Shown here piece after piece: positions 34,265 to 42,061 of a stretch of 64,000 bases of DNA; the first letter of the stretch is position 1, and every line of letters starts with the position of its first letter. Location: assembly GCA_035441325.1 (NCBI GenBank), contig DAOROA010000015.1, positions 1 through 64,000 on the forward strand, read 5' to 3'. A model generated the notes under the pieces. That model saw only the letters and a list, made by a program, of their open reading frames with translations. It was not told where the DNA came from and did no database searches. The DNA is from Competibacter_A sp002352125 (lineage in GTDB: Bacteria > Pseudomonadota > Gammaproteobacteria > Competibacterales > Competibacteraceae). Both the position numbers and the translations under genes were made by a program.

Positions 34265-36183
34265 GCGGCCGGTTTCCACCGATCAACCGTGGCGCGCGCT
34301 GGTCCTTGCAGCCGCATGGCATTTCGTACTATCCGCGCACACAGAACGCGCCATACGGCCGCGTGCCGCCCGCAGACGACGATTATCCGTATGGGGTAGC
34401 CAAGGCGGCCGCCCACGATTTTGCATCGCAGGCTAAATGCCTTGGCGCGATCAAGAAGCGCGGGAAAGTGCGGCGATTTCGCAAGCTGTTCGGCGGCAAC
34501 CAATTCTTTTTGCACGGCCCGACCGGCGATTGCTACAGCTTTTGGCATTCGCCGCACGGCGATGCGCCGATTGCGGTCGGCGGGTCCAGCACCACCGAAC
34601 TGGATGCGCTGGCCGCCGATTTCGGTTTCTTCGTGCCGTTCGTGTCCGCTGCGGGGAGCAACGTTGCGACCTTGGTATGGCTGGTACCGACCGATGCGGG
34701 ATACGCGGTGCAAAGCGTTCCGAAAACGATCTACAAAAACGGCAAGCCGCTCTATACCCATCCGACCGAATGGATCGCCGGGGCATGGGTGATCGATACG
34801 CCGGACGATGGCCCATTGGTGCTGTTCGCGACGACGAACTGTTGGGTCGATACGCTGCGATGGATCAAGCCGGACGGCAACATTGGCACGGTGGGCACGC
34901 TGTACGCGAACGCGGTGGACGATAGGTTCGACGAAACGGTTCGCTCGCACCCGTGGCGCGCGAGCGCGGACGGCACGGCGGCATCGTGCATCGTCCATTC
35001 GCGCCAGAGCAACGAAACGCGCGTCGTGTCGGCGACGATCACGGCGATGTCCGGCTCCTTCGGCCTGGCCGTTTCGACCGATTCCTACGCGCTCTCTGCC
35101 CGATCCTATTTTTCCGGGACGACGGCAACTACGAACTACTACCTCAATGACACTGCCGAATACACCGAGGAATCGCTCGATACGCTGATCTGGAATGACT
35201 GGTTCAAGACCGGATTATCCGGAACCGTGCCGTTCGCGCTGCGGTATGTGGGTCAGACTCTGTCCATCGCCTGGTTCGATATCGAAGACGGCGACGTGTT
35301 GCGATGGCGGAAAACCGATTCACATTATCACTGGGCATCGAAGGACGAGGCTATCGGACCGATCGGACCCTATTCGCGCGATACGAATGAGGGTGGCCAG
35401 CAGGGAAACATCCAACGAATCGTGCTGCGCGTCGGCAGCGTCGGCGCGGTGATCGTCGATTCGCTGAGCGGATACGACTATGCGATGCACACCGCGCAGG
35501 TGGGGACCGGCGATGGTTTGCGGCTTGGATCGTACACGCCAGTATCGGGCAACGTGTCGCAATCTAGCCGCGTCGATACGGCACAGAACGATGAAATAGC
35601 AGGCGCGCGTAGCTGGGTTAGGTGGCTGGATATCGAAGCTGCACGCGTAGGATTGATCGCATACGACGTGCAAGGCGTGCTGCACCAAACGTGGAACTAT
35701 TCGTGGACGTTCGACGAAACCAATTCGGCGACGCCGCCGGCTGACGCCGGACAATTAGTCGAAGAGACCGGCGCGAAAGGTTCGGTTGCGGCCATCGTGC
35801 GCGGCTCGCTCGACATCGATGTCGCATCGCAATCGTTCGTCGACGACACCGCATCATCCACGACGGCGATGCAATACCAATTGGTCACGCCAACCCAGTT
35901 CACCGGGCCGCCTTCGCCGTGGCCGGCCGAATACGACGATCCGCCAGGTGCCGCGTTTTACAACCCGGTGCAAGACGTACTTTATCCTGGCGGCGCGGTT
36001 GGGTATGCCAAAGACGCGCGCCAACCGGTCGCGATCTGGTTCGACCGGTTCGCGGCGACCATCGACCCGAGCGCGACCCAAACCGCGTTTTGGGTGCGAT
36101 GGTCCGATCCGGGCGGGCTAGACCCGTTCGAGCGATCCGATCCGAGCGAACCCCTTTCCATCATGCCAGCAGGAATTTTTTGA
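34261..36183 (+). CDS. Large tail-tip protein, 640 residues
   Basis: The product (MSGRFPPINRGARWSLQPHG) has a repetitive beta pattern with many Trp and Asp residues, for example FGGNQFFLHGPTGDCYSFWH, YVGQTLSIAWFDIEDGDVLR and WLDIEAARVGLIAYDVQGVL. This is reminiscent of beta-propeller or central tail hub proteins. No enzyme motif was found. Position in the tip operon and size suggest a major baseplate component. Confidence 0.55.
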   Translation: MSGRFPPINRGARWSLQPHGISYYPRTQNAPYGRVPPADDDYPYGVAKAAAHDFASQAKCLGAIKKRGKVRRFRKLFGGNQFFLHGPTGDCYSFWHSPHGDAPIAVGGSSTTELDALAADFGFFVPFVSAAGSNVATLVWLVPTDAGYAVQSVPKTIYKNGKPLYTHPTEWIAGAWVIDTPDDGPLVLFATTNCWVDTLRWIKPDGNIGTVGTLYANAVDDRFDETVRSHPWRASADGTAASCIVHSRQSNETRVVSATITAMSGSFGLAVSTDSYALSARSYFSGTTATTNYYLNDTAEYTEESLDTLIWNDWFKTGLSGTVPFALRYVGQTLSIAWFDIEDGDVLRWRKTDSHYHWASKDEAIGPIGPYSRDTNEGGQQGNIQRIVLRVGSVGAVIVDSLSGYDYAMHTAQVGTGDGLRLGSYTPVSGNVSQSSRVDTAQNDEIAGARSWVRWLDIEAARVGLIAYDVQGVLHQTWNYSWTFDETNSATPPADAGQLVEETGAKGSVAAIVRGSLDIDVASQSFVDDTASSTTAMQYQLVTPTQFTGPPSPWPAEYDDPPGAAFYNPVQDVLYPGGAVGYAKDARQPVAIWFDRFAATIDPSATQTAFWVRWSDPGGLDPFERSDPSEPLSIMPAGIF

Positions 36184-37505
36184 TGTCCGTCGCCATCGTT
36201 TCCGACAACGCCGTTTCGACGCTCGCTAGCGCAACCGGCATCGGCGCGACCAGTTTTACCGTGCCGACCGGAGACGGAGCGCTGTTCCCGTCACCGGGTA
36301 CGCTGGAGCATTTTCTGGCCACCATTGGTCCGGACGAAGACAACGAAGTGGTTCGATGTACCGCTCGCAGCGGCGATACCGTGACCTGCGACGCGTTAAC
36401 CGCCACGCATGCCCAAGGGGCGCGCGTGATGGTTTCCCCAAACAAAGCGTTGTTCGATGAACTACCTCGCTTGATTGCCGTCGATTTGACGCTGACCGTG
36501 GCGCCGAGCGGGGCGATGTTCGCGACAGTGCCGGCGGCGCTGTCGTGGCTGAAAAACAAGCTGATCGCGTCGGACGCGACGGTCACCATCCAGATCGGCG
36601 ACGGCACCTATAGCCATGCTGCGCCCATCGTCAGCGATATTCCGTGCGCAGATCGCGTGGCCATCGTCGGGCAGAATTTCTACACCAGAACGTTTTCGAG
36701 CATTCAAAGCGGATCGGGGTCGGCAGGTAACCATCTGTTGGTGCTGAACGTCAGCAGCACGGCCAACGTCGCCGTCAACGATTACGTGTTGATTTACAGC
36801 GCCAGCGGCGGCACCAATCCGCAATACCTGTCTGGCTGCCACAAGGTGACCGAGGTCGATTCGGCCAATTCGCGCATCACCATCAACAGCTACCACCAAG
36901 CAGCCGTCCAGCCATCCGGCTCGACATCCGGCACGTTGTACGTGGTCAAGGCGATCCTATCGTTTACCGGCTGCGACGGCATGCAAAGCGGCGCCAAATG
37001 GTGGAAGTTGGTCGACAAGCTGGCGATGGTCGGCAACGGCGCAATCGACACGGCAGGCGTGCGTTCGGTGCGGTCACCGATCATCGTTTCGGCTTATGCC
37101 GGAAGCTTTGGCCCCGCCAATGTCGGGATCGCAAACTTTCGTTTCGGCGCCTATGCCGAATATTCGCCGCCGATTACGCTTCATCATGTATGCCTATCAA
37201 AGTTCCCGCATAGCGCCCTGTATACGGCAGGAGGGACCGTCAACGCAAACGGCTGCGCGGTCAGCGGCGCGGTCGGGTCTACGTTTGATGCGATCTATGG
37301 TGGCAGTGGCGTATTTACGACGTTGGGCGGGCGATGTCTCGCTGGCGGCATTCGATCCACGGGCAACTATTGGTACGGCGGCTATGCCGACCGATACGGG
37401 TATAACTACATCGCCGGCGCAACATTGGTCGGCAACGGCAACGGCACGCTTAGCCCGGCGGCTGATATTCAGGGCAACGAGTACGCACTGAACGATAGCG
37501 CATGA
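36183..37505 (+). CDS. Right-handed beta-helix-like tail protein
   Basis: The 440-residue product (MSVAIVSDNAVSTLASATGI) has an N-terminal domain of the type that attaches fibres (FTVPTGDGALFPSPGTLEHF) and a C-terminal run of short Gly/Asn-rich strands (GCDGMQSGAKWWKL, IVSAYAGSFGPANVGIANFR, GCAVSGAVGSTFDAIYGGSG). That is the look of pectate-lyase-like beta helices in tail spikes. Host-surface binding or glycan cleavage is possible; no catalytic residues can be asserted. Confidence 0.6.
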   Translation: MSVAIVSDNAVSTLASATGIGATSFTVPTGDGALFPSPGTLEHFLATIGPDEDNEVVRCTARSGDTVTCDALTATHAQGARVMVSPNKALFDELPRLIAVDLTLTVAPSGAMFATVPAALSWLKNKLIASDATVTIQIGDGTYSHAAPIVSDIPCADRVAIVGQNFYTRTFSSIQSGSGSAGNHLLVLNVSSTANVAVNDYVLIYSASGGTNPQYLSGCHKVTEVDSANSRITINSYHQAAVQPSGSTSGTLYVVKAILSFTGCDGMQSGAKWWKLVDKLAMVGNGAIDTAGVRSVRSPIIVSAYAGSFGPANVGIANFRFGAYAEYSPPITLHHVCLSKFPHSALYTAGGTVNANGCAVSGAVGSTFDAIYGGSGVFTTLGGRCLAGGIRSTGNYWYGGYADRYGYNYIAGATLVGNGNGTLSPAADIQGNEYALNDSA

Positions 37506-39031
37506 GCCTTAACTCCGGACCGTTCAACGCGGCGCCGCTCAACTCGACGGCGACCGGATCGCAGCCCGGTCCAACCGCGCAAGCGATGGAACACGATGCG
37601 GCCTGGAACACGTTTTGGGCCACTTCCCACGAAACGGCATGGACCGCGCTGCAGGCACAGGCCACGGAACACGATGCAGCGTGGACGGTTTCCACTGCGC
37701 TAGAACACGATGCAGCGTGGACGGCGACGCTCGGCGCGGAACACGATACGTCGTGGTCGGTAGTGGCCGTCGTCGCGATGGCGATGGAGCACGATGCGGC
37801 GTGGACCGCGTGGCAGGCACAGGCCACGGAACACGATGCGACGTGGACCGCGTGGCAGGCCCAGGCCACGGAACACGATGCGACGTGGACGGCTATCGAT
37901 CCGCACGCCTTTTCGGCCGAACATGCCGCAGCGTGGACCGTGCTCGATCTATCGGCGGTGGTTTCTGCGTTATCGCCCGCGTTGTCGGTCGGCGTGCGGC
38001 GGGTTGCGTTTGCGACCGTTTCGTTGACCGCATCGGAACAATCGCCGTTTTGGCAAGCGGACATCGAGTTGCTGGTTCCGGCAGATTATTGTCTGTTTCA
38101 GCGCGATGCCGAGTTCGACGTCGATCTGTTTGGGACGACGTTCCGCTTTTTGGTCGATAGCCGAGAGCTGACGCGGCGAATCGACGATGACGGCAACGTC
38201 GAGGCCGTCGCGACGGTCACCGGCTTATCGCCGGTATGCCGCCACGCCGAACCGCGCGCGCTGGCCATCGATCGGACGTGGGATCAGCCCGCTACGGCGC
38301 GGTCCATCGTCGAGGATTTGTTGGAGCAAACGGTAGACTGGCAAATGGTCGATTGGTGGATTCCGGCGAACCGCTTGGCCGCATCCGGCGCGTATCCGCT
38401 CGATATCGCAAGACAGATCATCGAAGCGGCTGGCGGGTGGCTGGAATCGAAGCCGGACGGCAGTCTGCTGGCGCGGCCAGCATGGCCGGTATCGGTTCCC
38501 GATTTGTCGCCAGGCACCACGGATTGGGTGCTCGATGATCGGATCGTGTTCGCGGTAGAGGACCGCCCCAGCGTCGATGCGACGGTGAACCGGGTGCGTA
38601 TCGTCGACGTGGAGGGCAACTATCGCGACGCGCTGGAGTTCGTGGCCGATGATGACGATACGTTATCCGGAGAACTGCGCGCGTACCCCAGTCCGTGGCG
38701 ATCCGGTTTGACGCTACGGCATACCCGTGGATCGCCGCCGGTGTATCTGGGTGCCGGGGCGGGGGCAGCGGCGCAACAAACCGAAACGGTCGAATTCGTT
38801 GCCGGCAAGGCATCCGTGCGTTATCCGGTCGTCGCCATTCAATCGATACATTGGCTGGCCAATGATTTGGGCGGCGTCGCGCACGACCCCTGGTCGACCG
38901 AACTGGTATCGAGCGCGGATGGTTATAGCTTGGCAGAGGTGACGTATACCACCCGCTACGTGCGCGCGAGCGTGCGTGCCACCGAACCGACCGCCGCGCA
39001 ATTTTTGTTGGAGGACGCATGGCTAGAGTAA
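37502..39031 (+). CDS. Baseplate hub-like protein with N-terminal EHDAAW repeats
   Basis: The 509-residue protein has residues 29-145 built from nine copies of a short motif, E-H-D-A-A-W-T or close variants, joined by AQAT- or TAL-type linkers. From residue 160 on it reads like a hub protein (FWQADIELLVPADYCLFQRD, VDWWIPANRLAASGAYPLDI, RQIIEAAGGWLESKPDGSLL), similar in style to gpD/gp27 proteins. The repeat region is inserted between a short leader (MSLNSGPFNAAPLNST) and the hub part. The leader itself is common at the start of phage virion proteins. Confidence 0.6.
   Translation: MSLNSGPFNAAPLNSTATGSQPGPTAQAMEHDAAWNTFWATSHETAWTALQAQATEHDAAWTVSTALEHDAAWTATLGAEHDTSWSVVAVVAMAMEHDAAWTAWQAQATEHDATWTAWQAQATEHDATWTAIDPHAFSAEHAAAWTVLDLSAVVSALSPALSVGVRRVAFATVSLTASEQSPFWQADIELLVPADYCLFQRDAEFDVDLFGTTFRFLVDSRELTRRIDDDGNVEAVATVTGLSPVCRHAEPRALAIDRTWDQPATARSIVEDLLEQTVDWQMVDWWIPANRLAASGAYPLDIARQIIEAAGGWLESKPDGSLLARPAWPVSVPDLSPGTTDWVLDDRIVFAVEDRPSVDATVNRVRIVDVEGNYRDALEFVADDDDTLSGELRAYPSPWRSGLTLRHTRGSPPVYLGAGAGAAAQQTETVEFVAGKASVRYPVVAIQSIHWLANDLGGVAHDPWSTELVSSADGYSLAEVTYTTRYVRASVRATEPTAAQFLLEDAWLE
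37584..37945 (+). repeat. Nine degenerate EHDAAW-coding repeats
   Basis: Blocks such as GAACACGATGCAGCGTGGAC recur with spacings of about 36-66 bases. Two units around 37800-37890 (GCGTGGCAGGCACAGGCCAC) are nearly identical over about 60 bases. They encode the Trp-rich N-terminal segment of the hub-like protein. Confidence 0.8.
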
Positions 39032-39537
39032 CCGCAACCCTGGTGGTCAACTTTTCGGCGCAAGAGTCCGGAGCTGCGGGTAACGGGCTGGTGCTGGAGA
39101 TCGACGACCGCGACGACGGGCTTAACGGCGGCAACACGTCGTTCCGGACCGGCGATGCCGCGTATTATCTGCTGTACGCGGCCGATTCGGTGACCGTGCA
39201 GCAGCACGAGGTCACAGCCGGCTCGAAGACAGGGGCAGGATCAGGATATCGTGAGGTCGACGAAGTCGTCCAGTTCGTCGACGGGAAAGAAGGGAGCTTG
39301 CGTTATCCGGCATCATCGGCCGTGATTATGACGTGGATCGGCAGCTATCATCGCACCGACGGGCAGAATGGCCCGGTATCAAAACAAGTGATTGGCCAGC
39401 AAACCGTTCGGCTAGGGGCGCCAGTCGCCGGGTTGTTACGGTGTGTGTATCGGGCCGCTTATTCCGCCTATAAACTGGCGAATGTTCCGACCGACATCGA
39501 GCAAGCTTTGGTCTACGTGCAAGGGGAGCGGATCTGA
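39019..39537 (+). CDS. Tail-tip protein, unknown
   Basis: The 172-residue product (MARVTATLVVNFSAQESGAA) overlaps the hub-like gene by 13 bases. It contains LVLEIDDRDDGLNGGNTSFR and FVDGKEGSLRYPASSAVIMT. It could be a hub-associated beta-sandwich; no family is recognised. Confidence 0.5.
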   Translation: MARVTATLVVNFSAQESGAAGNGLVLEIDDRDDGLNGGNTSFRTGDAAYYLLYAADSVTVQQHEVTAGSKTGAGSGYREVDEVVQFVDGKEGSLRYPASSAVIMTWIGSYHRTDGQNGPVSKQVIGQQTVRLGAPVAGLLRCVYRAAYSAYKLANVPTDIEQALVYVQGERI

Positions 39538-39857
39538 TGGTCGATATCGTAGTGCAGCGCGGCCAGGCCGATAGACCGGCACCGGACATCGTCGAGCCGT
39601 TGTTGGCGACCGTTCCGGCTGCGTTGGCGCGCGGCAAAAAGGAGATGGACGATGGCGAACAGGCCGACCGGCTGAGCGTGACGATTCCGCCTGCGGATGT
39701 CAGGCCGGGGCACATCGTCACGATGATCGACCCGATAGCTGGGGAGTGGGTAGGGAAATCGACCGGGATTCGGCACGCGCTGACGACGCACGAAGACGGA
39801 TCGGTCCAGATCGAGACGATGCTCGACTTGGTGGTGCCGCGTGCATCCCGTACATGA
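39537..39857 (+). CDS. Hub C-terminal-like small tail protein
   Basis: The 106-residue product contains PGHIVTMIDPIAGEWVGKST followed by GIRHALTTHEDGSVQIETML. A turn of phrase G-x-V-x(3)-D ... G-x-V-x-T like this closes baseplate hub proteins of contractile and siphophage tails. It may be a separately encoded hub domain. Confidence 0.5.
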   Translation: MVDIVVQRGQADRPAPDIVEPLLATVPAALARGKKEMDDGEQADRLSVTIPPADVRPGHIVTMIDPIAGEWVGKSTGIRHALTTHEDGSVQIETMLDLVVPRASRT

Positions 39858-40071
39858 GCTTCGACGCCTTCTGGTGCCGAATCCGCGGGCAGCGGGGAAG
39901 GTGGTCTCGATTGCCGGCGACGCGATCACCGTTTCCACCGCGCGGGGGAGCGTGATTGCATCGCGGCCAGTCGGCGATGCGACGGCTTATCGTGTCGGCG
40001 ACGAGGTGACGCTGGTCAACGGCCAGCTTGCTGGCAAGCGGATCGGAAAATCGGCCGTTTACGTTGTCTAA
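39841..40071 (+). CDS. Small OB/beta-barrel-like tail protein
   Basis: GTG 39841 gives 76 residues with GKVVSIAGDAITVSTARGSV and YRVGDEVTLVNGQLAGKRIG, a compact beta-barrel pattern similar to spike N-terminal OB folds. It overlaps the preceding gene by 17 bases and converges on the minus-strand regulator at 40068. It is the last tail gene. Confidence 0.5.
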   Translation: MHPVHELRRLLVPNPRAAGKVVSIAGDAITVSTARGSVIASRPVGDATAYRVGDEVTLVNGQLAGKRIGKSAVYVV

Positions 40072-40313
40072 GCGACATGCCGATTTTTCTCTGTGGATGC
40101 GGCATAGGACCCAACGCAGTACGGGTTTAGGTCGCCGTAGCGCAATCCGGTTAGATCGGCGACGGCGGCGATCCGTTTAACCGGCACGCATTCTATTTTT
40201 AGCCAGTATTGTACGGTTTGATACCGCACGCCGGCGGCATCCGCAATCGCCCGCAAGCCGTCGATTCTGGCCGACTGATATTCTGCGACAATCCACTGCT
40301 CTAGCTTGTACAT
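40068..40313 (-). CDS. YdaS/Cro-like phage regulator
   Basis: ATG 40313 gives 81 residues: MYKLEQWIVAEYQSARIDGL, then RAIADAAGVRYQTVQYWLKI (helix-turn-helix), then VPVKRIAAVADLTGLRYGDL. This is the single-domain YdaS/Cro type that recognises DNA with few other features. A TACA-N9-TGTA palindrome overlaps its start codon and a second adjoins it. It is the only phage gene on minus, the position normally held by the lysogenic repressor. Confidence 0.8.
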   Translation of the reverse strand: MYKLEQWIVAEYQSARIDGLRAIADAAGVRYQTVQYWLKIECVPVKRIAAVADLTGLRYGDLNPYCVGSYAASTEKNRHVA

Positions 40314-40385
40314 CGCTCTATTGTACAGAAAAAAACTGTATATCAATAGTTTTGCTTTTGTTAGCATTTACAGAAATATTCTGTT
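40309..40385. promoter_or_regulatory. Immunity-region operators O1-O3
   Basis: Three 17-bp palindromes share the TACA-N9-TGTA form: TACATCGCTCTATTGTA (40309-40325), TACAGAAAAAAACTGTA (40324-40340) and TACAGAAATATTCTGTT (40369-40385, one mismatch). They lie between the divergent regulator genes and overlap the start codon of the minus-strand gene. O1 and O2 centres are 15 bases apart, which would let two dimers touch. The region is strongly AT-rich, as expected for divergent promoters. Confidence 0.65.
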
Positions 40386-40448
40386 TGATATAAGCCGCTT
40401 TAAAAATCATAATTACCTTAACATTCACTTGTACATGAGACGATACAA

Positions 40449-40805
40449 ATGTCCGACAAAAGGATTGCTCGTGGGGAATTGCTTAGAACAAAGCGAGAAC
40501 AGTTAAACTTGACACAGCAGCAAGTAGCGGACGCGGCACATGTGACGCAACAAACGTATGCTGCCATCGAGCTTGGACAAACCAAGCAGCCTAGAAAAGC
40601 AACATTAAAAGCGATAGGAAAAAAACTAATGATTCCAATCGAACAATTATTGTTGGATGACGAAGAAGCATCGGGGCTAAGCGAAGAAGCTATTTTGGTC
40701 GCGAAAACTTACGATAGGCTGTCCCAAAATGGCAAGTTGCAAGTCATGCAGACCATGTTGCGGGCCAAAGGAGTCGAGGAGCGCGACCCAGTTAGCGAGC
40801 GGTAG
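40449..40805 (+). CDS. XRE-family transcriptional regulator (phage repressor/Cro candidate)
   Basis: The 118-residue protein has a typical HTH_3 domain: RGELLRTKREQLNLTQQQVA, then HVTQQTYAAIELGQTKQPRK. A C-terminal helix follows (AKTYDRLSQNGKLQVMQTML). There is no S24 peptidase domain, so it is not a LexA-like self-cleaving repressor. Control by antirepressor binding rather than RecA cleavage would fit. It faces the replication operon, where Cro would normally be. Confidence 0.85.
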   Translation: MSDKRIARGELLRTKREQLNLTQQQVADAAHVTQQTYAAIELGQTKQPRKATLKAIGKKLMIPIEQLLLDDEEASGLSEEAILVAKTYDRLSQNGKLQVMQTMLRAKGVEERDPVSER

Positions 40806-40822
40806 TAAAAATAATTTTTTGC

Positions 40823-40849
40823 CGGCGTCCGATGGGCGCCGTTTTTTTT
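40823..40849 (+). terminator. Intrinsic terminator of the XRE gene
   Basis: CGGCGTCC (40823-40830) pairs with GGGCGCCG (40834-40841) around a GAT loop, with one G-T pair, followed by eight Ts (40842-40849). The next promoter starts two bases later. Confidence 0.85.
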
Positions 40850-40850
40850 G

Positions 40851-40879
40851 TTGCTGTCTACAAAAAAATTTTGTAGGAT
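40851..40879 (+). promoter_or_regulatory. Promoter with TACA-N9-TGTA operator in its spacer
   Basis: TTGCTG (40851-40856) and TAGGAT (40874-40879) are 17 bases apart. The palindrome TACAAAAAAATTTTGTA (40859-40875) fills the spacer and overlaps the -10 by two bases. It is the same design as at 11639-11667, and both are followed by ATATTTGTG-type sequence. Confidence 0.6.
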
Positions 40880-40883
40880 ATTT

Positions 40884-40969
40884 GTGCCGTGCTTGTTGGC
40901 ATCTGGTAGACAGGCAGGCGATATCCTCTTTGGTGGTTTTCCCCTCCCTGCAAGGGGAGGGGATTTTTT
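40884..40969 (+). ncRNA. Putative short phage RNA or attenuated leader, about 85 nt
   Basis: Transcription from the promoter above would begin near 40885 and reach a strong terminator at 40941-40969 (CCCCTCC with GGAGGGG, then TTTTTT). No ORF with a ribosome site is contained in it. It may be a stand-alone small RNA or a leader at which transcription of the replication operon is attenuated. Its start site is inferred. Confidence 0.4.
40941..40969 (+). terminator. Intrinsic terminator ahead of replication operon
   Basis: CCCCTCCC (40941-40948) and GGGAGGGG (40955-40962) form an 8-bp GC stem with a six-base loop, followed by ATTTTTT. Confidence 0.8.
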
Positions 40970-40979
40970 CGGATACGTC

Positions 40980-41147
40980 ATGCGCCACAAGACCCCACTA
41001 CAGCGATACGGCATCTTCCGCGCAGAACGCAACCTGCGAAACGGCAGAATCTTGCTGGACAGCGGGAAATTGGCGGCGATTTTCGGGAAAGAAGTCCTAA
41101 GCCAACTCAAAAAAAACGTTAAGAGCAAAGGAGATAAGAAATGTTAG
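40980..41147 (+). CDS. 55-residue basic phage protein
   Basis: ATG 40980 gives MRHKTPLQRYGIFRAERNLR, then SGKLAAIFGKEVLSQLKKNV and a Lys-rich end. It starts 10 bases after the terminator U-tract and overlaps the next gene. The pattern of conserved-looking basic residues suggests a small DNA-binding protein; function unknown. Confidence 0.45.
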   Translation: MRHKTPLQRYGIFRAERNLRNGRILLDSGKLAAIFGKEVLSQLKKNVKSKGDKKC

Positions 41148-41617
41148 TGAAAGAGGCGACAAAAAAAATATGCCCATCTGGATCAGGCGTGTACGCGACG
41201 ACGGAGACGCGGAGAAATTTAGACTTGCCGAGCAACGCACACCAGTTTTGTGCTGGGGACCAGTGCATGGGATGGAGCTGGGATCCCGGCCACGAATCGG
41301 AAATTGACACAATAACAGTGTGGTATATGGAAAACATTTATCCATTGCCGACTGTTCCCGATGCCGACGCGCCCCGAAACGATGAAGACCGAGAATTCAT
41401 CGCAATGTTGCGATGCTGCCACCAGCAGATTCGAGAAAACATCGTGCGCACCTGGCAACCGAATCCACCAGATGGCGACGGATGGGAATTGAAGGAAAAA
41501 AGCTGGGAGGAAGGGACCGTCAGACCGAGAGCCGTGTTCTGGAGAAAAAAAACGGCTCGGCATGGCTCCTGCGGGTTCGTTAGAGTCTTGCGAGCATGGC
41601 AAGTAACGCAGGGATGA
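41141..41617 (+). CDS. Early-region protein, unknown
   Basis: The 158-residue product (MLVKEATKKICPSGSGVYAT) has Cys and Trp residues in CAGDQCMGWSWDPGH and a C-terminal KEKSWEEGTVRPRAVFWRKK. It sits in the replication operon before the primase-helicase. No family is recognised. Confidence 0.55.
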   Translation: MLVKEATKKICPSGSGVYATTETRRNLDLPSNAHQFCAGDQCMGWSWDPGHESEIDTITVWYMENIYPLPTVPDADAPRNDEDREFIAMLRCCHQQIRENIVRTWQPNPPDGDGWELKEKSWEEGTVRPRAVFWRKKTARHGSCGFVRVLRAWQVTQG

Positions 41618-41621
41618 TGCC

Positions 41622-41813
41622 ATGTATTGGCTGCTCTGGCTGTCCGTCAATTTCCCCCCCATTCAATGCATCATTCGAACACGGAAGGAGATTTTGGAAA
41701 AGTTCAGAAATAACAATTTTTTTTGTGGCTATCGAGCATTCCTGACTAGAATGGCAAAACGCCATTTCGGACGGATATGGAGCAGATGGCGCGGGTACGG
41801 ACAGATCGCATGA
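41622..41813 (+). CDS. Small basic early protein, unknown
   Basis: The 63-residue product begins MYWLLWLSVNFPPIQCIIRT and is hydrophobic, then strongly basic (RMAKRHFGRIWSRWRGYG). It could be a small membrane-associated protein. It overlaps the next start as ATGA. Confidence 0.35.
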   Translation: MYWLLWLSVNFPPIQCIIRTRKEILEKFRNNNFFCGYRAFLTRMAKRHFGRIWSRWRGYGQIA

Positions 41814-42061
41814 CTGAGCACCCGTGGCATTATTGGACCGATGCTTGCAGATCGCATCGGTCATCGGAACCAGTCGCTAGCGTCGACATTTCGGCGCTAC
41901 CTGGCGACCAAAAAAAGCGGCTTTGGAAGTGGCTGCAAGCCAACCGGCCAGAGCTTGCGGAGACGCTAAAAGATTCTGCCATCGGCCTGTTTCGAGCGAC
42001 CTTCGACGCGGCAGTGCACCTACCTCGCGAACTGGTGAAGAAGGCACTACGCGATGGGTGA
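41810..42061 (+). CDS. Early-region protein, unknown
   Basis: ATG 41810, overlapping the previous stop, gives 83 residues (MTEHPWHYWTDACRSHRSSE) with a helical second half (LPGDQKKRLWKWLQANRPEL). It overlaps the primase gene by eight bases, so coupling is likely. Confidence 0.5.
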   Translation: MTEHPWHYWTDACRSHRSSEPVASVDISALPGDQKKRLWKWLQANRPELAETLKDSAIGLFRATFDAAVHLPRELVKKALRDG

